From positions 32,039,804 to 32,103,803 of the forward strand of contig OY804579.1 in assembly GCA_963680875.1 (NCBI GenBank): 64,000 bases of DNA, given 5' to 3'. The stretch comes from Bathymodiolus brooksi (taxonomy: Eukaryota; Mollusca; Bivalvia; Mytilida; Modiolidae). Shown here one piece after another: positions 13,801-25,900 of the stretch. How positions within the stretch are numbered: position 1 is the stretch's first letter; each line of letters starts with the position of its first letter. The notes below the pieces were generated by a model that saw nothing but the letters and a program-made list of their open reading frames with translations, made no database searches and was not told the DNA's origin. The position numbers and the translations under genes are program-made.

Positions 13801-15296
13801 GTTACTCATATAGTCACCAAGGGTAAGGAGTTCCGCCTTCTCATAATACATAAGACACCCGCTATGTTATTCATGTAGTCACCAAGGGTAAGGAGTTCCG
13901 TCTTCTCATAAGACATAAGACATATATACATAAGACATCCGCTATGTTACTCATATAGTCACCATGGGTAAGGAGTTCCATCTTCTCATAAGACATACAT
14001 ACATAAGACACCCGCTATGTTACTCATATAGTCACCAAGGGTAAGGAGTTCTGCATTCTCATAAGACATAAGACATATATACATAAGACACCCGCTATGT
14101 TACTCATATAGTCACCAAGGGTAAGGAGTTCCGTTTTCTCATAAGACATAAGACATATATGCATAAGACACCCGCTATGTTGCTCATATAATCACCAAGG
14201 GTAAGGAGTTCCGTCTTCTCATAAGACATAAGACATATATACATAAGACACCCGCTATGTTACTCATATAGTCACCAAGGGTAAGGAGTTCCGTCTTCTC
14301 ATAAGACATAAGACATACATACATAAGACACCCGCTATGTTACTCATAGTCACCAAGGGTAAGGAGTTCTGTCTTCTCATAAGACATAAGACATATATTC
14401 ATAAGACACCCGCTATGTTACTCATATAGTCACCAAGGGTAAGGAGTTCCGTCTTCTCATAAGACATAAGACATATTTACATAAGACATCCGCTATGTTG
14501 CTCATATAGTCACCAAGGGTAAGGAATTCCGTCTTCTCATAAGACATAAGACATACATACATAAGACACCCGCTATGTTACTCATATAGTCACCAAGGGT
14601 AAGGAGTTCCGCCTTCTCATAATACATAAGACATATATACATAAGACACCCGCTATGTTACTCATATAGTCACCAAGGGTAAGGAGTTCCGTCTTCTCAT
14701 AAGACATAAGACATACATACATAAGACACCCGCTATGTTGCTCATATAGTCACCAAGGGTAAGGAGTTCAGTCTTCTCATAAGACATAAGACATATATAC
14801 ATAAGACAACCTCTATGTTACTCATATAGTCACCAAGGGTAAGGAGTTCCGTCTTCTCATAAGACATAAGACATACATACATAAGACATCCGCTATGTTA
14901 CTCATATAGTCACCAAGGGTAATGAGTTCCGTCTTCTCATAAGACATAAGACATATATTCATAAGACACCCGCTATGTTGCTCATATAGTCACCAAGGGT
15001 AATGAGTTTCGTCTTCTCATAAGACATAAGACATATTTACATAAGACATCCGCTATGTTGCTCATATAGTCACCAAGGGTAAGGAATTCCGTCTTCTCAT
15101 AAGACATAAGACATACATACATAAGACACACGCTATGTTACTCATATAGTCACCAAGGGTAAGGAGTTCTGCCTTCTCATAATACATAAGACATATATAC
15201 ATAAGACACCCGCTATGTTATTCATATAGTCACCAAGGGTAAGGAGTTCCGTCTTCTCATAAGACATAAGACATATATACATAAGACACCCGCTAT
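10865..15296. repeat. 4432-bp composite HOR, copy 2 (37 + 19 monomers)
   Basis: This block repeats the block starting at 6433 with an exact 4432-bp offset: 37 monomers at 10865-13800, then 19 monomers at 13801-15296. Diagnostic states coincide at every site I compared by eye, including CTTGTC in the 78-bp monomer (11403), CATATAATC near 14179, CCCCAAACG near 12297, CACCATGCG near 13417 and the hybrid monomer near 15057. I found no difference in those spot checks, so the two copies look very recent. A duplication made during assembly cannot be excluded from the sequence alone. Confidence 0.8.
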
Positions 15297-18200
15297 GTTA
15301 CTCATATAGTCACCAAGGGTAAGGAGTTCCGCCTTCTCATAATACATAAGACACCCGCTATGTTATTCATGTAGTCACCAAGGGTAAGGAGTTCCGTCTT
15401 CTCATAAGACATAAGACATATATACATAAGACATCCGCTATGTTACTCATATAGTCACCATGGGTAAGGAGTTCCATCTTCTCATAAGACATACATACAT
15501 AAGACACCCGCTATGTTACTCATATAGTCACCAAGGGTAAGGAGTTCTGCATTCTCATAAGACATAAGACATATATACATAAGACACCCGCTATGTTACT
15601 CATATAGTCACCAAGGGTAAGGAGTTCCGTTTTCTCATAAGACATAAGACATATATGCATAAGACACCCGCTATGTTGCTCATATAATCACCAAGGGTAA
15701 GGAGTTCCGTCTTCTCATAAGACATAAGACATATATACATAAGACACCCGCTATGTTACTCATATAGTCACCAAGGGTAAGGAGTTCCGTCTTCTCATAA
15801 GACATAAGACATACATACATAAGACACCCGCTATGTTACTCATAGTCACCAAGGGTAAGGAGTTCTGTCTTCTCATAAGACATAAGACATATATTCATAA
15901 GACACCTGCTATGTTACTCATATAGTCACCAAGGGTAAGGAGTTTCGTCTTCTCATAAGACATAAGACATATTTACATAAGACATCCGCTATGTTGCTCA
16001 TATAGTCACCAAGGGTAAGGAATTCCGTCTTCTCATAAGACATAAGACATACATACATAAGACACCCGCTATGTTACTCATATAGTCACCAAGGGTAAGG
16101 AGTTCCGCCTTCTCATAATACATAAGACATATATACATAAGACACCCGCTATGTTACTCATATAGTCACCAAGGGTAAGGAGTTCCGTCTTCTCATAAGA
16201 CATAAGACATACATACATAAGACACCCGCTATGTTGCTCATATAGTCACCAAGGGTAAGGAGTTCAGTCTTCTCATAAGACATAAGACATATATACATAA
16301 GACAACCTCTATGTTACTCATATAGTCACCAAGGGTAAGGAGTTCCGTCTTCTCATAAGACATAAGACATACATACATAAGACACCCGCTATGTTACTCA
16401 TATAGTCACCAAGGGTAATGAGTTCCGTCTTCTCATAAGACATAAGACATATATGCATAAGACACCCACTATGTTGCTCATATAGTCACCAAGGGTAATG
16501 AGTTTCGTCTTCTCATAAGACATAAGCCATATATACATAAGACATCCGCTATGTTACTCATATAGTCACCAAGGGTAAGGAGTTCTGCCTTCTCATAAGA
16601 CATAAGACATATATTCATAAGTCACCCGCTATGTTACTCATATAGTCACCAAGGGTAAGGAGTTCCGTCTTCTCATAAGACATAAGACATACATACATAA
16701 GACACCCGCTATGTTACTCATATAGTCCCCAAGCGTAAGGAGTTCCGCCTTCTCATAATACATAAGTCATATATACATATGACACCCGCTATGTTATTCA
16801 TATAATCACCAAAGGTAAGGAGTTCCATCTTCTCATAAGACACAAGACATATATACATAAGACACCCGCTATGTTACTCATATAGTCACCAAGGGTAAGG
16901 AGTTCTGCCTTCTCATAAGACATAAGACATATATTCATAAGAAACCCGCTATGTTACTCATATAGTCACCAAGGGTAAGGAGTTCCGTCTTCTCATAAGA
17001 CATAAGACATACATACATAAGAGACCCGCTATGTTACTCATATAGTCCCCAAACGTAAGGAGTTCCGCCTTCTCATAATACATAAGACATATATGCATAT
17101 GACACCCGCTATGTTATTCATATAATCACCAAGGGTAAGGAGTTCCGTCTTCTCATAAGACAAAAGACATATATTCATAAGACACCCGCTATGTTACTCG
17201 TATAGTCACCAAGGGTAAGGATTTCCGTCTTCTCATAAGACATAAGACATATTTGCATAAGACACCCGCTATGTTGCTCATATAGTCACCAAGGGTAAAG
17301 AGTTCAGTCTTCTCATAAGACATAAGACATATATACATAAGATACCCGCTATGTTACTCATATAGTCACCAAGGCTAAGGAGTTCCGTTTTCTCATAAGA
17401 CATAAGACATACATACATAAGACACCCGCTATGTTACTCATATAGTCACCAAAGGTAAGGAGTTCCGTCTTCTCATAAGACATAAGACATACATACATAA
17501 GACACCCGCTATGTTACTCATATAGTCACCAAGGGTAAGGAGTTCCGTCTTCTCATAAGACATAAGACATACATACATAAGACACCCGCTATGTTGCTCA
17601 TATAGTCACCAAGGGTAAAGAGTTCAGTCTTCTCATAAGACATAAGACATATATACATAAGACACCCGCTATGTTACTCATAGAGTCACCAAGGCTAAGG
17701 AGTTCCGTTTTCTCATAAGATATAAGACATATATACATAAGACACCCGCTATGTTACTCATATAGTCACCAAGGGTAAGGAGTTCCATCTTCTCATAAGA
17801 CATAAGACATACATACATAAGACACCCGCTATGTTACTCATATAGTCACCAAGGGTAAGGAGTTCTGCCTTCTCATAAGACATAAGACATACATACATAA
17901 GACACCCGCTATGTTACTCATATAGTCACCAAGGGTAAGGAGTTCTGCCTTCTCATAAGACATAAGACATATATACATAAGACACCCGCTATGTTACTCA
18001 TATAGTCACCATGCGTAAGGAGTTCCGTCTTCTCATAAGACATAAGACATATATGCATAAGACACCCGCTATGTTGCTCATATAGTCACCAAGGGTAAGG
18101 AGTTCCGTCTTCTCATAAGACATAAGACATATATACATAAGACACCCGCTATATTACTCATATAGTCACCAAGGGTAAGGAGTTTCATCTTCTCATAAGA

Positions 18201-18392
18201 CATAAGACATACATACATAAGACACACGCTATGTTACTCATATAGTCACCAAGGGTAAGGAGTTCTGCCTTCTCATAATACATAAGACATATATACATAA
18301 GACACCCGCTATGTTATTCATATAGTCACCAAGGGTAAGGAGTTCCGTCTTCTCATAAGACATAAGACATATATACATAAGACACCCGCTAT
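15297..18392. repeat. Domain A HOR unit, 39 monomers, 3096 bp, mosaic
   Basis: It opens like a short-type unit (CATATAATC in the monomer at 15675), with private changes near 15907 (ACCTGCT) and 15952 (TTTCGTC). Four monomers at 16553-16872 carry states otherwise typical of domains B and C. The marker monomer at 17193 starts GTTACTCG as at 5313, and the hybrid at 17673-17752 matches the one at 5793, so these two units share a deletion event. A near-duplicate monomer pair (TTCTGCC type) occurs at 17833 and 17913. Confidence 0.75.
16553..16872. repeat. Four domain-B/C-type monomers inside domain A
   Basis: These four monomers carry, in order, AAGTCACCC at the end of a TTCTGCC monomer, a TACATAC monomer, CCCCAAGCG with AAGTCATAT and CATATGAC, and CATATAATCACCAAAGG with ACACAAGAC. 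The same ordered set recurs at about 23623-23942 and again after 28120, 32921 and 36204 in domain B. The four monomers that follow (16873-17192) are the ordinary domain A counterparts (AGAAACCC, AGAGACCC, CCCCAAACG, ACAAAAGAC). The B-type set thus sits as an in-register extra copy beside its A-type equivalent. Confidence 0.75.
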
Positions 18393-21328
18393 GTTACTCA
18401 TATAGTCACCAAGGGTAAGGAGTTCCGCCTTCTCATAATACATAAGACACCCGCTATGTTATTCATGTAGTCACCAAGGGTAAGGAGTTCCGTCTTCTCA
18501 TAAGACATAAGACATATATACATAAGACATCCGCTATGTTACTCATATAGTCACCATGGGTAAGGAGTTCCATCTTCTCATAAGACATACATACATAAGA
18601 CACCCGCTATGTTACTCATATAGTCACCAAGGGTAAGGAGTTCTGCATTCTCATAAGACATAAGACATATATACATAAGACACCCGCTATGTTACTCATA
18701 TAGTCACCAAGGGTAAGGAGTTCCGTTTTCTCATAAGACATAAGACATATATGCATAAGACACCCGCTATGTTGCTCATATACTCACCAAGGGTAAGGAG
18801 TTCCGTCTTCTCATAAGACATAAGACATATATACATAAGACACCCGCTATGTTACTCATATAGTCACCAAGGGTAAGGAGTTCCGTCTTCTCATAAGACA
18901 TAAGACATACATACATAAGACACCCGCTATGTTACTCATAGTCACCAAGGGTAAGGAGTTCTGTCTTGTCATAAGACATAAGACATATATTCATAAGACA
19001 CCCGCTATGTTACTCATATAGTCACCAAGGGTAAGGAGTTCCGTCTTCTCATAAGACATAAGACATATTTACATAAGACATCCGCTATGTTGCTCATATA
19101 GTCACCAAGGGTAAGGAATTCCGTCTTCTCATAAGACATAAGACATACATACATAAGACACCCGCTATGTTACTCATATAGTCACCAAGGGTAAGGAGTT
19201 CCGCCTTCTCATAATACATAAGACATATATACATAAGACACCCGCTATATTACTCATATAGTCACCAAGGGTAAGGAGTTCCGTCTTCTCATAAGACATA
19301 AGACATACATACATAAGACACCCGCTATGTTGCTCATATAGTCACCAAGGGTAAGGAGTTCAGTCTTCTCATAAGACATAAGACATATATACATAAGACA
19401 ACCTCTATGTTACTCATATAGTCACCAAGGGTAAGGAGTTCCGTCTTCTCATAAGACATAAGACATGCATACATAAGACACCCGCTATGTTACTCATATA
19501 GTCACCAAGGGTAATGAGTTCCGTCTTCTCATAAGACATAAGACATATATGCATAAGACACCCGCTATGTTACTCATATAGTCACCAAGGGTAAGGAGTT
19601 TCGTCTTCTCATAAGACATAAGCCATATATACATAAGACATCCGCTATGTTACTCATATAGTCACCAAGGGTAAGGAGTTCTGCCTTTTCATAAGACATA
19701 AGACATATATTCATAAGAAACCCGCTATGTTACTCATATAGTCACCAAGGGTAAGGAGTTCCGTCTTCTCATAAGACATAAGACATACATACATAAGAGA
19801 CCCGCTATGTTACTCATATAATCCCCAAATGTAAGGAGTTCCGCCTTCTCATAATACATAAGACATATATGCATATGACACCCGCTATGTTATTCATATA
19901 ATCACCAAGGGTAAGGAGTTCCGTCTTCTCATAAGACAAAAGACATATATTCATAAGACACCCGCTATGTTACTCATATAGTCACCAAGGGTAAGGATTT
20001 CCGTCTTCTCATAAGACATAAGACATATTTGCATAAGACACCCGCTATGTTGCTCATATAGTCACCAAGGGTAAAGAGTTCAGTCTTCTCATAAGACATA
20101 AGACATATATACATAAGACACCCGCTATGTTACTCATATAGTCACCAAGGCTAAGGAGTTCCGTTTTCTCATAAGATATAAGACATACATACATAAGACA
20201 CCCGCTATGTTACTCATATAGTCACCAAAGGTAAGGAGTTCCGTCTTCTCATAAGACATAAGACATACATACATAAGACACCCGCTATGTTACTCATATA
20301 GTCACCAAGGGTAAGGAGTTCCGTCTTCTCATAAGACATAAGACATACATACATAAGACACCCGCTATGTTGCTCATATAGTCACCAAGGGTAAAGAGTT
20401 CAGTCTTCTCATAAGACATAAGACATATATACATAAGACACCCGCTATGTTACTCATAGAGTCACCAAGGCTAAGGAGTTCCGTTTTCTCATAAGACATA
20501 AGACATACATACATAAGACACCCGCTATGTTACTCATATAGTCACCAAAGGTAAGGAGTTCCGTCTTCTCATAAGACATAAGACATACATACATAAGACA
20601 CCCGCTATGTTACTCATATAGTCACCAAGGGTAAGGAGTTCCGCCTTCTCATAATACATAAGACATATATACATAAGACACCCGCTATGTTATTCATATA
20701 GTCACCAAGGGTAAGGAGGTCCGTCTTCGCTTAAGATATAAGACATATATACATAAGACACCCGCTATGTTACTCATATAGTCACCAAGGGTAAGGAGTT
20801 CCATCTTGTCATAAGACATAAGACATACATACATAAGACATCCGCTATGTTACTCATATAGTCACCAAGGGTAAGGAGTTCTGCCTTCTCATAAGACATA
20901 AGACATATATACATAAGACACCCGCTATGTTACTCATATAGTCACCATGCGTAAGGAGTTCCGTCTTCTCATAAGACATAAGACATATATGCATAAGACA
21001 CCCGCTATGTTGCTCATATAGTCACCAAGGGTAAGGAGTTCCGTCTTCTCATAAGACATAAGACATATATACATAAGACACCCGCTATATTACTCATATA
21101 GTCACCAAGGGTAAGGAGTTTCATCTTCTCATAAGACATAAGACATACATACATAAGACACACGCTATGTTACTCATATAGTCACCAAGGGTAAGGAGTT
21201 CTGCCTTCTCATAATACATAAGACATATATACATAAGACACCCGCTATGTTATTCATATAGTCACCAAGGGTAAGGAGTTCCGTCTTCTCATAAGACATA
21301 AGACATATATACATAAGACACCCGCTAT
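18393..21328. repeat. Domain A HOR unit, 37 monomers, 2936 bp
   Basis: This is a third copy of the long part of the 4432-bp composite: it has the 65-bp monomer at 18393, CATATACTC near 18771 and CTTGTC in the 78-bp monomer at 18931. It differs from the copies at 6433 and 10865 by private changes such as ACATGCATAC near 19465, CTTTTC near 19686, CCCCAAATG near 19823 and CCATCTTGTC near 20812. It is therefore older or has drifted separately. Confidence 0.8.
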
Positions 21329-22984
21329 GTTGCTCATATAGTCACCAAGGGTAAGGAGTTCCGCCTTCTCATAATACATAAGACACCCGCTATGTTATTC
21401 ATGTAGTCACCAAGGGTAAGGAGTTCCGTCTTCTCATAAGACATAAGACATATATACATAAGACATCCGCTATGTTACTCATATAGTCACCATGGGTAAG
21501 GAGTTCCATCTTCTCATAAGACATACATACATAAGACACCCGCTATGTTACTCATATAGTCACCAAGGGTAAGGAGTTCTGCATTCTCATAAGACATAAG
21601 ACATATATACATAAGACACCCGCTATGTTACTCATATAGTCACCAAGGGTAAGGAGTTCCGTTTTCTCATAAGACATAAGACATATATGCATAAGACACC
21701 CGCTATGTTGCTCATATAATCACCAAGGGTAAGGAGTTCCGTCTTCTCATAAGACATAAGACATATATACATAAGACACCCGCTATGTTACTCATATAGT
21801 CACCAAGGGTAAGGAGTTCCGTCTTCTCATAAGACATAAGACATACATACATAAGACACCCGCTATGTTACTCATAGTCACCAAGGGTAAGGAGTTCTGT
21901 CTTCTCATAAGACATAAGACATATATTCATAAGACACCCGCTATGTTACTCATATAGTCACCAAGGGTAAGGAGTTCCGTCTTCTCATAAGACATAAGAC
22001 ATATTTACATAAGACATCCGCTATGTTGCTCATATAGTCACCAAGGGTAAGGAATTCCGTCTTCTCATAAGACATAAGACATACATACATAAGACACCCG
22101 CTATGTTACTCATATAGTCACCAAGGGTAAGGAGTTCCGCCTTCTCATAATACATAAGACATATATACATAAGACACCCGCTATGTTACTCATATAGTCA
22201 CCAAGGGTAAGGAGTTCCGTCTTCTCATAAGACATAAGACATACATACATAAGACACCCGCTATGTTGCTCATATAGTCACCAAGGGTAAGGAGTTCAGT
22301 CTTCTCATAAGACATAAGACATATATACATAAGACAACCTCTATGTTACTCATATAGTCACCAAGGGTAAGGAGTTCCGTCTTCTCATAAGACATAAGAC
22401 ATACATACATAAGACACCCGCTATGTTACTCATATAGTCACCAAGGGTAATGAGTTCCGTCTTCTCATAAGACATAAGACATATATGCATAAGACACCCG
22501 CTATGTTGCTCATATAGTCACCAAGGGTAATGAGTTTCGTCTTCTCATAAGACATAAGCCATATATACATAAGACATCCGCTATGTTACTCATATAGTCA
22601 CCAAGGGTAAGGAGTTCTGCCTTCTCATAAGACATAAGACATATATTCATAAGAAACCCGCTATGTTACTCATATAGTCACCAAGGGTAAGGAGTTCCGT
22701 CTTCTCATAAGACATAAGACATACATACATAAGAGACCCGCTATGTTACTCATATAGTCCCCAAACGTAAGGAGTTCCGCCTTCTCATAATACATAAGAC
22801 ATATATGCATATGACACCCGCTATGTTATTCATATAATCACCAAGGGTAAGGAGTTCCGTCTTCTCATAAGACATAAGACATATATACATAAGACACCCG
22901 CTATGTTACTCATATAGTCACCAAGGGTAAGGAGTTCCGTCTTCTCATAAGACATAAGACATACATACATAAGACACCCGCTAT
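21329..22984. repeat. Last domain A unit, 21 monomers, ending in a recombinant joint
   Basis: The 65-bp monomer here starts GTTGCTC instead of GTTACTC. The short-type mark CATATAATC is at 21707 and the 78-bp monomer at 21867. The unit runs in the normal domain A order up to CCCCAAACG (22745). The monomer at 22825 then starts in the expected GTTATTCATATAATC state but ends in the TATATAC state instead of ACAAAAGAC/TATATTC. It is followed directly by the TACATAC monomer that normally precedes a 78-bp monomer. The joint with domain B thus falls inside 22825-22904. Confidence 0.75.
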
Positions 22985-25900
22985 GTTACTCATAGTCACC
23001 AAGGGTAAGGAGTTCTGTCTTCTCATAAGACATAAGACATATATTCATAAGACACCCGCTATGTTACTCATATAGTCACCAAGGGTAAGGAGTTCCGTCT
23101 TCTCATAAGACATCAGACATATTTGCATAAGACATCCGCTATGTTGCTCATATAGTCACCAAGGGTAAGGAATTCCGTCTTCTCATAAGACATAAGACAT
23201 ACATACATAAGACACCCGCTATGTTACTCATATAGTCACCAAGGGTAAGGAGTTCCGCCTTCTCATAATACATAAGACATATATACATAAGACAACCTCT
23301 ATGTTACTCATATAGTCACCAAGGGTAAGGAGTTCCGTCTTCTCATAAGACATAGGACATACATACATAAGACACCCGCTATGTTACTCATATAGTCACC
23401 AAAGGTAAGGAGCTCCTTCTTCTCATAAGACATAAGACATACATACATAAGACACCCGCTATGTTACTCATATAGTCACCAAGGGTAATGAGTTCCGTCT
23501 TCTCATAAGACATAAGACATATATGCATAAGACACCCGCTATGTTGCTTATATAGTCACCAAGGGTAAGGAGTTTCGTCTTCTCATAAGACATAAGCCAT
23601 ATATACATAAGACATCCGCTATGTTACTCATATAGTCACCAAGGGTAAGGAGTTCTGCCTTCTCATAAGACATAAGACATATATTCATAAGTCACCCGCT
23701 ATGTTACTCATATAGTCACCAAGGGTAAGGAGTTCCGTCTTCTCATAAGACATAAGACATACATACATAAGACACCCGCTATGTTACTCATATAGTCCCC
23801 AAGCGTAAGGAGTTCCGCCTTCTCATAATACATAAGTCATATATACATATGACACCCGCTATGTTATTCATATAATCACCAAAGGTAAGGAGTTCCATCT
23901 TCTCATAAGACACAAGACATATATACATAAGACACCCGCTATGTTACTCATATAGTCACCAAGGGTAAAGAGTTCCGCTTTCTCATAATACATAAGAAAT
24001 ATATACATAAGAAACCCGCTATGTTACTCATATAGTCACCAAGGATAAGGAGTTCCGTCTTCTCATAAGACATAAGACATACATACATAAGACACCTGCT
24101 ATGTTGCTCATATAGTCACCAAGGGTAAGGAGTTCAGTCTTCTCATAAGACAAAAGACACATATACATAAGACACCCGCTATTTTGCTCATATAGTCACC
24201 AAGGGTAAGGAGTTCCGTCTTCTCATAAGACATACGACATATATACATAAGACACCCGCTATGTTACTCATATAGTCACCAAGAGTAAGGAATTCTTCTT
24301 CTCATAAGACATAAGACATACATACATAAGACACCTGCTATGTTGCTCATACAGTCACCAAGGGTAAGGAGTTCCGTCTTCTCATAAGACATAAGACATA
24401 TATACATCAGACACCCGCTATGTTACTCATATAGTCACCAAGGGTAAGGAGTTCCGTCTTCTCATAAGACATAAGACATATATACATAAGACACCCACTA
24501 TGTTCCTTATATAATTACCAAGGGTAAGCAGCTCCGTGATAAGACACCCGCCATGTTACTCATATAGTCACCAAGGGAAAGGAATTCGTCTTCTCATAAG
24601 ACATAAGACATATATACATAAGACACCCGCTATGTTACTCATATAGTCACCAAGGGTAAGGAGTTCAGTCGTCTCATAAGACATAAGACATATATGCATA
24701 AGACACCCGCTATGTTACTCATATAGTCACCAAGGGTAAGGAGTTCTGCCTTCTCATAAGACATAAGACTTATATTCATAAGACACCCGCTATGTTACTC
24801 ATATAGTCACCAAGGGTAAGGAGTTCCGTCTTCTCATAAGATATAAGACATATTTGCATAAGACACCCGCTATGTTGTTCATATAGTTACCAAGGGTAAG
24901 GAGTTCCGTCTTCTCATAAGACTTAAGACATACATACATAAGACACCCGCTATGTTATTCATATAGTCACAAAGGTTAAGGAGTTCCGTCGTCTCATAAG
25001 ACATAAGACATATATACATAAGACACCCGCTATGTTACTCATATAGTCACCAAGGGTAAGGAGTTCCATCTTCTCATAAGACATAAGACATACATACATA
25101 AAACACCCGCTATGTTACTCATATAGTCACCAAGGGTAAGGAGTTCTGCCTTCTCATAAGACATAGGACATATATACATAAGACACCCTCTATGTTACTC
25201 ATATAGTCACCAAGGGTAAGGAGTTCCGTATTCTCATAAGACATAAGACATATATGCATAAGACACCCGCTATGTTGCTCATATAGTCACCAAGGGTAAT
25301 GAGTTCCGTCTTCTCATAAGACATAAGACATATATATAAGACACCCGTTATGTTACTCATATAGTCACCAAGGGTAAGGAGTTTCATCTTCTCATAAGAC
25401 ATAAGACATATATACATAAGACACCCACTATGTTCCTTATATAGTCACAAAAGGTAAGCAGCTCCGTGATAAGACACCGCTATGTTACTCATATAGTCAC
25501 CAAGGGTAAGGAGTTCCGTCTTCTCATAAGACATAAGACATATATACATAAGACACCCGCTATGTTACTCATATAGTCACCAAGGGTAAGGAGTTCCGTC
25601 TTCTCATAAGACATAAGACATATATACATAAGACACCCGCTATGTTACTCATATAGTCACCAAGGGTAAGGAGTTCCGTCTTCTCATAAGATATAAGACA
25701 TATTTGCATAAGAAACCCGCTATGTTGCTCATATAGTTAACAAGGGTAAGGATTTCCGTCTTCTCATAAGACATAAGACATACATACATAAGACACCCGC
25801 TATGTTATTCATATAGTCACCAAGGGTAAGGAGTTCCGGCTTCTCATAAGACATAAGACATATATACATAAGACACACGCTATGTTACTCATATAGTCAC

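Larger units (their letters stand above)
1..22984. repeat. Domain A: HOR array anchored by 65-, 73- and 78-bp short monomers
   Basis: Nine clusters recur here, each with the same order: a 65-bp monomer, a GTTATTCATG-type monomer of 80 bp, a 73-bp monomer, four 80-bp monomers and a 78-bp monomer. The 65-bp monomers start at 1361, 3737, 6433, 9369, 10865, 13801, 15297, 18393 and 21329, with the 78-bp monomer always 538 bp downstream. Intervals are 2376, 2696, 2936, 1496, 2936, 1496, 3096 and 2936 bp, each a multiple of 80 minus 24, as expected if whole monomers are gained and lost around a fixed anchor. Further unit markers are a GGATTTCC/TTTGCAT monomer (starts 1, 2617, 8009, 12441, 17193, 19969; relic at 5313) and a rare monomer reading GGAGGTCCGTCTTCG followed by TTTAAG or CTTAAG (near 745, 3121, 8753, 13185, 20713). 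Confidence 0.85.

Noticed and set aside
24502..24554. Regulatory element or small RNA gene at the divergent short monomer
   Set aside because: The sequence is a deleted satellite copy with no promoter, terminator or stable hairpin visible beyond the weak dyad shared with all monomers.
25199..25417. Minus-strand open frame of 72 codons as a gene
   Set aside because: It spans nearly three satellite monomers, its residues simply repeat with the monomers, 80 bp is not a multiple of three so the frame rotates, and no promoter or initiation context stands out.
25484..25563. CENP-B box in the monomer
   Set aside because: The reverse strand has CGGG near the monomer end, but the upstream TTCG and spaced A of the 17-bp box are not at the required distances.
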